A DNA stretch of 64,000 bases, taken from positions 4,216,001 to 4,280,000 of the forward strand of contig NZ_CP077084.1 in the NCBI RefSeq assembly GCF_014268275.3. Direction: 5' to 3'. Below, piece after piece: positions 44,179 to 53,970 of this stretch. Position 1 is the stretch's first letter. Every line of letters starts with the position of its first letter. The position numbers and the translations under genes were made by a program. Below the pieces are notes generated by a model. It did not search any database and was not told where the DNA came from. It saw only the letters and a list, made by a program, of their open reading frames with translations. This DNA is from Pseudomonas tritici (GTDB taxonomy: Bacteria; Pseudomonadota; Gammaproteobacteria; Pseudomonadales; Pseudomonadaceae).

Positions 44179-44487
44179 TCAGTAGATGTCGATGTAGGCG
44201 AATTCTGGCTCTGGCCAGTTCTGTTTTAACGCGTTGAAAATCTGCGTCACCCAGACCTCATCGCTGGCGGCCACATTGCCTACGTATCCGGAGCCTTTGG
44301 CCCAGGTCTCCAGGCGAAACAGCAACCCGCCGACATCCACACCGCCTACAGCGCTGCCTGAAGAGATAAAAGCGATTCCGGCTTTGGTCACCCGCAACTG
44401 GGTATGCTCGTCGTCACTGGCACTGGCGAGCAGTTGGCGCACATTCGCCAGGGTCAGGTTCTCGGGGTTGTTCAGGTCGATCTGCAC
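44179..44487 (-). CDS. Hypothetical protein, 102 residues
   Basis: An intact small frame using a GTG start at 44487, with GGGGA seven bases upstream. The sequence is mildly acidic with a central Gly-rich patch (SGSAVGGVDVGGLLF) and an aromatic end (EPEFAYIDIY). No signal peptide, membrane helix or known motif is present. The family is not recognised. Confidence 0.6.
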   Translation of the reverse strand: MQIDLNNPENLTLANVRQLLASASDDEHTQLRVTKAGIAFISSGSAVGGVDVGGLLFRLETWAKGSGYVGNVAASDEVWVTQIFNALKQNWPEPEFAYIDIY

Positions 44488-44658
44488 GTGGTGTTCCCCG
44501 GCAATTAAACAGGCCGACAGTGTCGCACAGCGCCGACCTCATTCCGAGGCGCCTCATGCCTAAGTATCAGTGCCAAACGCAACGTAAAATGGTTAACTGC
44601 CCCGCTAAGAACCGCGTTCCAGCGCACTACACAGCACTTTCAGCCCCGCGAGATAGTC

Positions 44659-44871
44659 ATGACCACCGTAACGCTCCAAGCCGACATCAAAGCCAAGTGG
44701 CCCCAGGGACAGAGCTCCTACAGCCCCGGCAGCCCGGAGGAATTGGCGATCATCGGTATCGACCTGCTGGTCAAGGAACTGGGCACACAAGCGGCGCAAG
44801 CGTTCATCGGCCAGGTATTCGAGAAATACCCGGCCGACCACATGGGGGCACACAACCCCGAACGTGAATAA
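44659..44871 (+). CDS. Hypothetical protein, 70 residues
   Basis: A small cytoplasmic helical protein (MTTVTLQADIKAKWPQGQ..., ELAIIGIDLLVKELGTQAA). ATG 44659 is preceded by GAGAT. It converges with the nucleoside-hydrolase gene. It looks like a real conserved small Pseudomonas protein, but I recognise no function. Confidence 0.6.
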   Translation: MTTVTLQADIKAKWPQGQSSYSPGSPEELAIIGIDLLVKELGTQAAQAFIGQVFEKYPADHMGAHNPERE

Positions 44872-44904
44872 GAACCGGCCGCCGAACGCCGACCAGTCAA
44901 CACA

Positions 44905-45933
44905 TTACTTCAGACGCGCGAGACGCTCGGTCAACAGATCGAAAAAGCCCTGCGCATCACCGTTCTCAACCCAGAACACGTTCTTCTCCTGCTTCAGGCC
45001 GTCGTACCAGTCGACGATGGTCTGGCCGAAGGTCGGGCCTTCTCGGCTGTCCACCACCACATTGGCCTGACGACCGCTGAACAGCGAAGGCTTGAGCAGG
45101 TACGCAATGACGGTAGCGTCATGCACCGGGCCGCCTGGGATGCCGTAGTGCTCCATGTCGCCCTTGACGTACTCGTTAAGAATGTCGCCGACAACCTTGC
45201 TCGCGTTGTTATTGATGTCGGCAATCTTTTTCAGGCGCGCCTCGCTGGTCAGTACCTTGTGAGTCACGTCCAGCGGCAGGTAGGTCAGCTTGACGCCACT
45301 TTTGAGCACAATCTCGGCCGCGACCGGGTCAGCGAACAGGTTGAACTCTGCCACCGGCGTGATATTGCCGCCATTGAAGTGCGCCCCGCCCATCACCACT
45401 ACTTCCTTGATGCCTTGGGTGATTTCCGGCGCCTGGGTCAGTGCCAGCGCCAGGTTGGTCTGCGGGCCGAGCATGGCGATAGTGATGCTGTGAGGCTTGG
45501 CAGTGCTCAGGGTCTTGATCAGGTAATCAACGGCATTGCCGTCAGCCAGGCCTTTTTTGGGCTCGTGCACGGTGACGCCGGAAATACCTTCCTTGCCATG
45601 GATATTCTCAGCGTAGATCGGCGTACGCAGCAGCGGCGCTGGCGCACCGGCGTAGACCGGGATTTCCTCGCGCCCTGCCCACTCGCGGGCCAGGCGTGCG
45701 TTGCGGGAGGTCTTGTCCAGGCGCACGTTACCAGCGACGGTGGTCAGCGCACGAATGTTCAGCTCCTCCGGCGAAGCCATGGCGAAGAGCAATGCCACCA
45801 CATCATCGGCGCCTGGGTCGGTGTCGATGATCAGGTCGATTTTTTCCGCCGCGTGGGCGCTGGCGGCTGTGAGTGCGGACAAAAGCAGGACACTCCGGAA
45901 CAGATTTTTCAGGGTTGGGAGACCACGTTGCAT
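44905..45933 (-). CDS. Exported inosine/uridine-preferring nucleoside hydrolase
   Basis: A 342-residue protein with a signal peptide (cleavage near SAHA-AE, residue 28) and the calcium-binding DTDPGADD signature at about 38-45, plus the conserved TVAGNVRLDKTSRNA, ALGPQTNL-like (MLGPQTNLALAL) and VMGGAHFNGGNITPVAEFN segments. It should cleave ribonucleosides to base and ribose in the periplasm. AAGGAG lies upstream of ATG 45933. It is the last gene of the ribose operon, so released ribose could enter through RbsABC. Confidence 0.92.
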   Translation of the reverse strand: MQRGLPTLKNLFRSVLLLSALTAASAHAAEKIDLIIDTDPGADDVVALLFAMASPEELNIRALTTVAGNVRLDKTSRNARLAREWAGREEIPVYAGAPAPLLRTPIYAENIHGKEGISGVTVHEPKKGLADGNAVDYLIKTLSTAKPHSITIAMLGPQTNLALALTQAPEITQGIKEVVVMGGAHFNGGNITPVAEFNLFADPVAAEIVLKSGVKLTYLPLDVTHKVLTSEARLKKIADINNNASKVVGDILNEYVKGDMEHYGIPGGPVHDATVIAYLLKPSLFSGRQANVVVDSREGPTFGQTIVDWYDGLKQEKNVFWVENGDAQGFFDLLTERLARLK

Positions 45934-45958
45934 AAAACACTCCTTGTCGTTGGGAACT

Positions 45959-46363
45959 CTAGAAGGTTACGCCGGACACCAGCGCGATATTGCAGTAAGG
46001 CTGGCATTCGCCGGTGCGCACCACGGCGCGCGCCTTGCGGCTGAGCAGCTTGAATTCTTCATGGCTGGCCAGGCGCCGCTCACCGAGGGCTGCCTGCTCT
46101 GTGAGCGCATTGAGGTCGGCCAGCGCCGGCGGCTGCTTGAGCAGGATTTCTTCGGCCAGCACATGGCTTTCCACCTGCATTTCGCTGAGCACGATACGCA
46201 AGGTGCTGATGAAGTCCGGGATGCCCTGGGTCAACGCCAGGTCAATCAGTTCGACGCCCGGCGGCACCGGCAGGCCGGCATCGCCAATCACCAGAATGTC
46301 GCCATGCCCCAGGGAGGCGATCACACGCGACAGTGCGATATTCAGCAGAGGTGTCTTTTTCAT
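45959..46363 (-). CDS. rbsD: D-ribose pyranase RbsD
   Basis: A 134-residue protein matching Rbs[23 protein letters not shown] with catalytic His20, [20 protein letters not shown] and the closing [13 protein letters not shown] segment. It interconverts pyranose and furanose ribose so RbsK can use it. It overlaps the rbsK stop by four bases. Confidence 0.97.
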   Translation of the reverse strand: MKKTPLLNIALSRVIASLGHGDILVIGDAGLPVPPGVELIDLALTQGIPDFISTLRIVLSEMQVESHVLAEEILLKQPPALADLNALTEQAALGERRLASHEEFKLLSRKARAVVRTGECQPYCNIALVSGVTF

Positions 46364-47277
46364 GAGGGTACAAAACCTTGTACGTCGTGCAGCGTTGGAA
46401 TAGAGGGTTGCGCACCGGCGCGGGTGACCGACAACGCCGCCGCGACCTGACCAAAACGAATCGCCTCGGCCTCGCTTTTGCCACTGGCCAACGCCGCGGC
46501 AAAACCACCGACAAAGGTATCGCCAGCCGCCGTGGTATCCACCGCCTTGACCTTCGGCGCCAGCAGATGCTCAAAGCCCTGGCCGTCGGCAAACAGCGCG
46601 CCCTGAGAGCCCAGCGTAATGATGACCTTGCCGGCGCCCGCCTGAATCAGCCGGGTCGCCGCCACCTTGGCACTCTCAATGGAGTCGACCGTCACACCGC
46701 TCAGAGCGGTGGCTTCGCTTTCATTGGGGATCAGGTAGTCGATCGAGGCATACCACTCAGCCGGCAATGGGCCGCTGGCCGGGGCTGGGTTGAGGATCAC
46801 CGTCTTGCCCAATTCATGCCCGCGCTTGAGGGTATAGCCCACAGTGTCCATCGGCACTTCCAGCTGGCAGATGATCACTTCGGCCGCTTGCAGGACCGCG
46901 TCGAACGCCTGTAACGAGGCCGGCGTGAGTTCGCCGTTACTGCCCGCGACAATCACAATCGCGTTCTGGCTGCTGTCATCCACCACGATCAACGCCACGC
47001 CACTGGAGCCGTCCACGCTGCTGACGGCCTGGCAGTCGATGCCTTCCACCAACAGCGCGTCACGCAATTGGGCGCCATAGGCATCGGTACCGACACAACC
47101 TATCATCGAAACATCGGCGCCCAGTCGCGCCGACGCTACAGCCTGGTTCGCACCCTTACCGCCAGGCACTGTGGAAAACGTTTGGCCGATGAGTGTTTCA
47201 CCGGCACGCGGCAACCGGCTGGCGCGGGTGACCAGGTCCATGTTCAAACTGCCCACTACCACTACTTTTGCTGGCAT
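46360..47277 (-). CDS. rbsK: Ribokinase RbsK
   Basis: A 305-residue PfkB-family kinase. [20 protein letters not shown] and [16 protein letters not shown] (substrate site) are near the start; the catalytic motif [18 protein letters not shown] is near residue 245, with Asp252 the likely base. It phosphorylates D-ribose to ribose 5-phosphate. It lies 24 bases after rbsR. Confidence 0.97.
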   Translation of the reverse strand: MPAKVVVVGSLNMDLVTRASRLPRAGETLIGQTFSTVPGGKGANQAVASARLGADVSMIGCVGTDAYGAQLRDALLVEGIDCQAVSSVDGSSGVALIVVDDSSQNAIVIVAGSNGELTPASLQAFDAVLQAAEVIICQLEVPMDTVGYTLKRGHELGKTVILNPAPASGPLPAEWYASIDYLIPNESEATALSGVTVDSIESAKVAATRLIQAGAGKVIITLGSQGALFADGQGFEHLLAPKVKAVDTTAAGDTFVGGFAAALASGKSEAEAIRFGQVAAALSVTRAGAQPSIPTLHDVQGFVPS

Positions 47278-47300
47278 ACATCAGTACTCATCAATTCGGT

Positions 47301-48323
47301 TCAGCGGTATTGCGCGAACGTACCGGCGACGGGCGCCGTCGACTCACGCAATACGATGCTCGGCGTCACGATCCGTTGATCGATCGGCAGTTGGGGTGTT
47401 GCAATTCTTCGCAGTAAAAGCTCGGCCGCTGTTTCGCCCAGTTGCACGATGGATTGCCCCACCGTGGTCAGCGCCGGATAGACGTAGCGGCCCATTTGAA
47501 TGTCATCGAAACCGATTACCGACAGCTCGCCCGGCACGCGGATATTACGCTCCGCCGCTGCGCGCAACACGCCGAAACCAATCATGTCGTTGCTGGCAAA
47601 AATGGCGCTGGGCGGATTTTGCGCCAGTAATTGCACGGCGGCGGCATAACCGCCAGTGCTGGTGAAATCACTTTCTTGGGTGCGATTGGCCGCCACCGCC
47701 ACGCCCGCCTCGCTCAACGCGCGGTGATAACCCGCCAGACGCATCTGCGCGACGCGGGTATGGGCCGGGCCGCCGATGCAGGCGATATCGCGATGGCCCA
47801 GCTCGAGCAAGTGCCGGGTCGCCAGGTAGGCGCCCTCCTCGTGATCGATACGCACCAAGTCCACGTCAATGCCATCCAGCGCCCGGTCAACAATCACCAT
47901 GGGCGTACGCACCGCGCTCAAGCCTGCGGCGAGGCCACTGTCGTCGCCACCCACCGACGTCACGATCAAGCCGTCGATACGCTTCTCCAGCAACACGCGC
48001 AGATAGCTGCGCTGCTTTTCAGCGTTGTCGTCGGAGTTACAGAGGATCACGCAATAGCCATTGCGCTCGCAGTAATCCTCGATGCCCCGGGCCAGCTCCG
48101 CAAAATAGGGGTTAAGGCTATTGGGCACCAGCAAACCGATGGTGGCCGTGGTCTTGGCTTTGAGCGAACGCGCGACAGCGCTGGGCACATAGTCGAGCTG
48201 CTTGATGGCCGCCTCGACCTTGATGCGTACCGGCTCGCTGACCGGGCGAGTCTTGTTCACCACATGGGACACCGTGGTGTAGGAAATACCGGCAAGCGCG
48301 GCCACATCCTTGATCGTTGCCAT
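47301..48323 (-). CDS. rbsR: LacI-family ribose repressor RbsR
   Basis: A 340-residue LacI regulator: HTH at 1-25 (MATIKDVAALAGISYTTVSHVVN), hinge SAVARSLKAKTTATIGLLVP, then a periplasmic-binding-like ligand domain. It lies within the operon it should control, between rbsC and rbsK. The perfect palindrome CGCAAACGTTTGCG in the rbsB promoter is its probable operator; ribose or a phosphorylated derivative would be inducer. Confidence 0.93.
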   Translation of the reverse strand: MATIKDVAALAGISYTTVSHVVNKTRPVSEPVRIKVEAAIKQLDYVPSAVARSLKAKTTATIGLLVPNSLNPYFAELARGIEDYCERNGYCVILCNSDDNAEKQRSYLRVLLEKRIDGLIVTSVGGDDSGLAAGLSAVRTPMVIVDRALDGIDVDLVRIDHEEGAYLATRHLLELGHRDIACIGGPAHTRVAQMRLAGYHRALSEAGVAVAANRTQESDFTSTGGYAAAVQLLAQNPPSAIFASNDMIGFGVLRAAAERNIRVPGELSVIGFDDIQMGRYVYPALTTVGQSIVQLGETAAELLLRRIATPQLPIDQRIVTPSIVLRESTAPVAGTFAQYR

Positions 48324-48326
48324 GGT

Positions 48327-49304
48327 TCAGCCTCGTCGACTGGCGCGCTGGCTGCGGTAGGTATCCAGAACCACGGCAATCACGATCACGGCACCGGTGA
48401 TAATGCGCTTAGTGGGTTCCGTGGCACCGATCTGCGCCAGGCCAGCGGCCAATACCGAAATAATCAACACACCAAAAAAAGTACTGATCACCGAACCACG
48501 TCCACCCATCAGGCTGGTACCACCGATGACTACCGCAGCGATCACTTGCAGCTCCAGGCCGGAACCCGCGTTCGGGTCCGCCGCTTCAAGGCGCGAGATC
48601 TGGAACAACGCCGCCACACCGGCCAGCAGGCCCATAAGGCTGAACACCAGGATCTTGTAGGGCTTGGGATTGATCCCGGCCAGGCGTACGGCTTCTTCGT
48701 TGGTGCCGATACCGATCAGGTAGCGACCAAACACAGTACGCGTCAGTACAAGCTGCGCGGCGATGATCACCAGCAAGGCAATGATGAACGACGGCGAGAT
48801 ACCAAAGGCAATCGGGTTGGACAGCCAGGCAAACGAATCACCGATGTAAGCCGTGCGCGATCCGGTCATCTGGTACGCCACACCACGGGCCATTTCCAAC
48901 ACGCCGAGGGATACGATAAATGAAGGAATACGCCAGGCCACGGTGATCGAGCCGGTGATGGTGCCGGCCAATGCCGCGCAGCCCATGCCCAGCACAGCGG
49001 CCGGCAATACACTCCAGCCCCAACTGAGAATTGCCACGCTGACGGCCGATGCCGCCAGTGCCAGCACCGAGCCCACTGACAGGTCGATACCGCCGATGAT
49101 CAGGATGAAGGTCATGCCCACCGCCAGAACCATCAGGTCCGGAATCTGGTTGGCCAGGGTGCTGAAGGTGTCGTAGGACAGGAAGTGGTCGCTGAGCACC
49201 GAAAACAGCGCAATCATCGCCAGCAAAGCACCCGCCAGGCCCAGGTAAGTGCCCAGACCATAGAAGTTGCCGCCGGTTTTACCGGGTGAAGTGGTGGTTT
49301 TCAT
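48327..49304 (-). CDS. rbsC: Ribose ABC transporter permease RbsC
   Basis: A 325-residue permease of the RbsC/AraH family with about nine membrane helices. Motifs: MTFILIIGGIDLSVGSVLALAA (partly quoted) and AVVIGGTSLMGGRGSVISTFFG. It starts at ATG 49304, overlapping the rbsA stop as ATGA, and ends three bases before rbsR. It forms the ribose channel energised by RbsA. Confidence 0.96.
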   Translation of the reverse strand: MKTTTSPGKTGGNFYGLGTYLGLAGALLAMIALFSVLSDHFLSYDTFSTLANQIPDLMVLAVGMTFILIIGGIDLSVGSVLALAASAVSVAILSWGWSVLPAAVLGMGCAALAGTITGSITVAWRIPSFIVSLGVLEMARGVAYQMTGSRTAYIGDSFAWLSNPIAFGISPSFIIALLVIIAAQLVLTRTVFGRYLIGIGTNEEAVRLAGINPKPYKILVFSLMGLLAGVAALFQISRLEAADPNAGSGLELQVIAAVVIGGTSLMGGRGSVISTFFGVLIISVLAAGLAQIGATEPTKRIITGAVIVIAVVLDTYRSQRASRRG

Positions 49305-50854
49305 GGGGTATCCCTAAGCACTGCGTCGTTGAGCAGCGCATCACGTTTTTGATAGCCGGCAAAGGCGGCGGCGAGCAATTCGTCCTGAGTCCAGCTGTCA
49401 CGCTCGAAGGTGTCGATCAGACGCCCGGCGGACAACACACCGATACGATCACAGATCAGCATGAGTTCACGCAGATCGCTGGACACCACCACCAGCGCTT
49501 TGCCCTGGCGGGTCAATTCGCCGAGCAAGGCATAGATGTCGAATTTGGCACCGACATCGATACCGCGAGTCGGCTCATCGAACAGCATTACCGAGCAATC
49601 GCGCTCCAGCCAGCGGCCAATCACCACTTTCTGCTGGTTACCGCCAGACAACTCGGACACCAACTGCGCCGGGCTGGAACTGCGAATGCGCATGGCATCG
49701 ATCTGGCGCTTGGCCAGTGCGGTTTCGTTGCGGCTGTTGACCACGCCGCCACCGGAAATTTCCGGCATGTTGCCCAGGGCAATGTTGGCGCTGATGGACT
49801 GGGTCAGCAGCAGGCCTTCGCCCTTGCGGTCCTCGGTGATCAAAGCAATGCCATGGCCCACCGCGTCCGCCGGCGAGCGGATGCTCACCACTTGAGCCGG
49901 CGAACCGAGTGCCACAGTGCCGCTGTCGGCCAGGTCGGCGCCGAAGATCAGACGCAGCAATTCGGTACGACCGGCGCCGATCAGGCCGGAGATGCCGTAA
50001 ATCTCACCTGCGCGCACTTCAAAGGACACGTCGCGGACTTTGTCCGAGCGGGTCAAGCCTTTTACCGTCAGGGCCGGGCCACCTATGGTGCGTGGGCCCA
50101 GGTCAATGTGTTCGCCCAACTCACGGCCGACCATCAAGGTGACCAGTTGCTCGCTGTTGTAGTTGGCCATCGGCTCGACACACACCAGCTTGCCGTCGCG
50201 CAATACCGCGATGCGCTGGGCGACACGGGCCAGCTCTTCCAGCCGGTGTGAAATGTAAATGATCGCCACGCCCCGGGCCTGCAGACGGGTGATTTGTTCA
50301 AACAGCATCTCGACTTCACGGGCGGTAAGCATCGCCGTGGGTTCGTCGAGGATCAATACGTGGCAATCGCCGATCAGGTTGCGGGCGATCTCGACCATTT
50401 GCTGATGGCCAATGCCCAGGGTGCCGACCAAGGTATCCGGGTCGATGGCGTCCAGGCCGACCTGGGCCATGGCCTCAATCGCAGCCTTGCGCAGTTGCTT
50501 GCGGCTGATCCAGCCACACTGGCTGGGCAGGTTATCCAGAAAAAGATTTTCGGCCACGGTCAACGTGGGCAGCAGGTTGAGTTCCTGCATAACCATGCGC
50601 ACGCCCAGCTCTTCGGCCTGGGTGCGGCTGCCTGGACGGTAGTCCTGGCCATTGAACTGCATGTGCCCGGTGGTGGGTGTGACCAGCCCGCCGATGATCT
50701 TCGACAAGGTACTTTTGCCTGCGCCGTTTTCACCGGTCAGCGCCAGCACTTCGCCGCGATTGAGCGTCAGGGTGATGTCGGACAGAACCGGTTGGGCATA
50801 GGTCTTGCCGATACCGCTGACCGAGAGGACAGCGTTCGGGGCGGAAGATGACAT
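49301..50854 (-). CDS. rbsA: Ribose ABC transporter ATP-binding protein RbsA
   Basis: A 517-residue double ATPase. The first domain has Walker A TGENGAGKSTLSKI, Walker B CHVLILDEPTAML; the second has a degenerate Walker A (GLIGAGRTELLRL), signature LSGGNQQKVVIGRWL and MLFDEPTRGIDVG, as is normal for sugar importers of this type. It lies 57 bases after rbsB, with a small stem-loop between. Confidence 0.96.
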   Translation of the reverse strand: MSSSAPNAVLSVSGIGKTYAQPVLSDITLTLNRGEVLALTGENGAGKSTLSKIIGGLVTPTTGHMQFNGQDYRPGSRTQAEELGVRMVMQELNLLPTLTVAENLFLDNLPSQCGWISRKQLRKAAIEAMAQVGLDAIDPDTLVGTLGIGHQQMVEIARNLIGDCHVLILDEPTAMLTAREVEMLFEQITRLQARGVAIIYISHRLEELARVAQRIAVLRDGKLVCVEPMANYNSEQLVTLMVGRELGEHIDLGPRTIGGPALTVKGLTRSDKVRDVSFEVRAGEIYGISGLIGAGRTELLRLIFGADLADSGTVALGSPAQVVSIRSPADAVGHGIALITEDRKGEGLLLTQSISANIALGNMPEISGGGVVNSRNETALAKRQIDAMRIRSSSPAQLVSELSGGNQQKVVIGRWLERDCSVMLFDEPTRGIDVGAKFDIYALLGELTRQGKALVVVSSDLRELMLICDRIGVLSAGRLIDTFERDSWTQDELLAAAFAGYQKRDALLNDAVLRDTP

Positions 50855-50872
50855 AGGAAAATCTCCAGGCGC

Positions 50873-50889
50873 CCGCTCAGGACGAGCGG
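50873..50889 (-). repeat. Stem-loop between rbsB and rbsA
   Basis: CCGCTC and GAGCGG around AGGAC form a short stem in the rbsB-rbsA gap. No T-run follows. Such hairpins often protect the 3' end of binding-protein mRNA, giving more binding protein than membrane components. Confidence 0.5.
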
Positions 50890-50911
50890 ACGCTGTTGGG
50901 TGCTGCCAGGA

Positions 50912-51871
50912 TTACTTCTTGAGGACGAGTTCGACCGGGGTTTCGATCACGCCGTCTTTGGAATCGACTTTCTCACCCTTGACCAGCTTGAGCGCGTTCT
51001 GGATACCGAACACGGCTTGCTGAGCAGCGGCCTGGTCAGCGGTCGCCAGCACACGACCGTCCTGCAGCATCGGCTTGATGGCTTCGATATTGTCGTAACC
51101 CACGACCAACACCTTGCCGGCCTTGCCTGCCGCACGTACGGCGGAGACAGCGCCCAGGGCCATGTTGTCGTTACCGGCCAACAGGGCCTTGAGGTCCGGG
51201 TACTCGCTCAGCATGGCGGACGCCACTTTCTGGCCCTGGTCGATTTCCCAGTTGCCGGATTGGGTGGAGACGATCTTCATGCCGGCAGCATCCATCGCGT
51301 CCTTGTAGCCCGCGGTACGTTGCTGGGCGTTGGTGGTGGTCGGTACACCTTCAATGATGCCGACCTTGTCACCCGAGGCCAGTTGCTTGGCCAGGTAGTC
51401 GCCCACCAGCTTGGAACCTTTGCGGTTGTCCGGGCCTACGAATGGAATATTGAGGTTTTTGCTTTTGAGCACGTCCGGGTCCAGGCGGTTGTCGATGTTG
51501 ACGACCTTGATACCGGCATCCGAAGCCTTCTTCAGCACGGTCACCAACGCCTTGGAGTCGGCGGGTGCGATGACGATAGCGTTGACCTTGGCGAGGATCA
51601 TCTGGTTGACGATGTCGATCTGCGCGCTGGTGTCGGTTTCGTTCTTGATCCCGTTGGTGATCATGTCGAACTCGGCGGCGTGATCTTTCTGATAGGCCTT
51701 GGCGCCATCTTGCATGGTCACGAAAAATTCGTTGGCGAGGGACTTCATCACCAGGCCGACCTTGGGTTTGGCGGCGGCGTCATCAGCAAATGCAGAGGAA
51801 AGAGGCAAAGCGGCGGATGCGGCAGCAAGCACAGCGACAGCAAGAAGACGTCCAGCGAATGGCAGCTTCAT
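50912..51871 (-). CDS. rbsB: D-ribose periplasmic binding protein RbsB
   Basis: A 319-residue family-1 binding protein. The signal peptide MKLPFAGRLLAVAVLAAAS...AFA is cleaved near residue 30. Typical segments: KVGLVMKSLANEFFVTMQDG, NAIVIAPADSKALV, VNIDNRLDPD and ALLAGNDNMALGAVSAVRAAG. It delivers ribose to RbsAC. It is the first gene of rbsBACRKD-nucleoside hydrolase. Confidence 0.96.
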   Translation of the reverse strand: MKLPFAGRLLAVAVLAAASAALPLSSAFADDAAAKPKVGLVMKSLANEFFVTMQDGAKAYQKDHAAEFDMITNGIKNETDTSAQIDIVNQMILAKVNAIVIAPADSKALVTVLKKASDAGIKVVNIDNRLDPDVLKSKNLNIPFVGPDNRKGSKLVGDYLAKQLASGDKVGIIEGVPTTTNAQQRTAGYKDAMDAAGMKIVSTQSGNWEIDQGQKVASAMLSEYPDLKALLAGNDNMALGAVSAVRAAGKAGKVLVVGYDNIEAIKPMLQDGRVLATADQAAAQQAVFGIQNALKLVKGEKVDSKDGVIETPVELVLKK

Positions 51872-51996
51872 GGGTTCACTCCGATCTTATGATTATTGTG
51901 AGCAACGCTTGCACCGAAGAGTGCTTCGGCAGCCTTCCCACCCGGGTGGCTGATACGAGCTGTCACGACACTTCAGGCGTGTTACGTGAAACATCT

Positions 51997-52010
51997 CGCA
52001 AACGTTTGCG
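51997..52010. promoter_or_regulatory. Probable RbsR operator
   Basis: CGCAAACGTTTGCG is a perfect 14-bp palindrome with the central CG step favoured by LacI-family repressors. It lies immediately downstream of the -10 of the rbs promoter, about 126 bases before rbsB, so binding would block initiation. Confidence 0.8.
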
Positions 52011-52018
52011 TTATCCAA

Positions 52019-52047
52019 ACTATGAGAACCTTGTCGAGATTTGTCAA
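52019..52047 (-). promoter_or_regulatory. Sigma-70 promoter of the rbs operon
   Basis: On the minus strand TTGACA (52047-52042), a 17-base spacer and CATAGT (52024-52019) give a consensus -35 and a 4/6 -10. The RbsR palindrome overlaps the expected start of transcription. Confidence 0.7.
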
Positions 52048-52200
52048 CGGTTGAAAGCAGCCTTTCATTCAAGCCATACAGCACCTCGCTCGCGCCTGAC
52101 AAAGGATGTGATTAAACATCGCTCTCCCCCGGCCGTTCTCTAAAACGACAGGCCGTGCCGCGCCACGCCTACCAACTCAAAGGCCCGACCGCCAACTTTT

Positions 52201-52245
52201 TTCGGACAACCGAACGCAATACAGACCGATGTTCGGAAAGCCGGA
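52201..52245. promoter_or_regulatory. Two AauR-type enhancer sites
   Basis: TTCGGACAACCGAA (52201-52214) fits the inverted repeat TTCGG-N4-CCGAA reported for the acidic-amino-acid response regulator AauR, and TTCGGAAAGCCGGA (52232-52245) is a one-mismatch copy. Spacing between sites is 31 bases, three helical turns. They lie 100-150 bases upstream of the sigma-54 promoter, a normal enhancer position. Confidence 0.75.
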
Positions 52246-52331
52246 CGCGCACTTGGGCATAACAGGCTACGAAAATAATATAAATCGTTATAAATCAATA
52301 AGTTATTTTATGTTCGCGCGCACAATCGGCC

Positions 52332-52347
52332 TGGTACAGATCCTGCT
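52332..52347 (+). promoter_or_regulatory. Sigma-54 promoter of the asparaginase gene
   Basis: TGGTAC...CTGCT places GG (52333-52334) and GC (52345-52346) exactly 10 bases apart, the -24/-12 pattern of RpoN promoters (consensus TGGCAC-N5-TTGC). The expected transcript starts near 52358, giving a leader of about 78 bases. Confidence 0.7.
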
Positions 52348-52396
52348 CTACTCAACCACCTCGTGGCATTCAGAACTGCCCGGGTGTTCTAGATGA

Positions 52397-53524
<1,128 letters not shown>

Positions 53525-53680
53525 TTCCCGGTGATACCTCGGCAGGGTCGGTTTGCCCGCCCCTGCCTCCTCGCAAAACCCTTCGATAAAAATACCTGCG
53601 CCCTACACCAAATTGCCTGAATTGCGGTCAGACGGACTTCTTGAAGTTTAAGTAGTTGCGAAATCGCCTACAGTTAAATA

Positions 53681-53696
53681 CTGTATGTGCGTACAG
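53681..53696. promoter_or_regulatory. LexA (SOS) box
   Basis: CTGTATGTGCGTACAG has the CTG-N10-CAG core and 14 of 16 positions of the Pseudomonas SOS consensus. It lies 18 bases before the GTG start of the DUF1654 gene and overlaps a plausible -10 (TACTGT at 53679, 17 bases after TTGCGA). Confidence 0.82.
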
Positions 53697-53714
53697 CAAA
53701 CTAAGGAATATTCC

Positions 53715-53966
53715 GTGGCAAAGTCCTCTCCCGCAGTGCCAACCCCACCTGGTGCCTACGAACGCCTGGCCATTCGTGTGCAAAAAATCATCAATTCGAC
53801 CAACGCCCAGAAAGCCAAGGCGGCTTTGATTTTTCGTTTGCCGGAAGAGCCGGAGGATGAGTGGGCGCGCTTGCTGGAAGAAATCGCGGAGAACGACAAC
53901 GTCACCCTCGCCTATCGCGACGATGGCGGTGTGCAGATTTTCTGGGTTGTGCCGAAGGAAGATTGA
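53715..53966 (+). CDS. DUF1654-domain protein
   Basis: An 83-residue soluble protein starting at GTG 53715, with AAGGA seven bases upstream. The in-frame ATG 53685 falls inside the LexA box and has no ribosome-binding site, so it is rejected. The domain runs from GAYERLAIRVQKIINS through AKAALIFRLPEEPEDEW to GVQIFWVVPKE, as in the Pseudomonas-restricted DUF1654 family of unknown function. It is the first gene of an SOS-controlled pair with endonuclease I, four bases downstream. Confidence 0.88.
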   Translation: MAKSSPAVPTPPGAYERLAIRVQKIINSTNAQKAKAALIFRLPEEPEDEWARLLEEIAENDNVTLAYRDDGGVQIFWVVPKED

Positions 53967-53970
53967 TTCA

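Noticed and set aside
53685..53714. ATG 53685 as start of the DUF1654 protein
   Set aside because: It lies inside the LexA box with no Shine-Dalgarno; GTG 53715 has AAGGA at ideal spacing.
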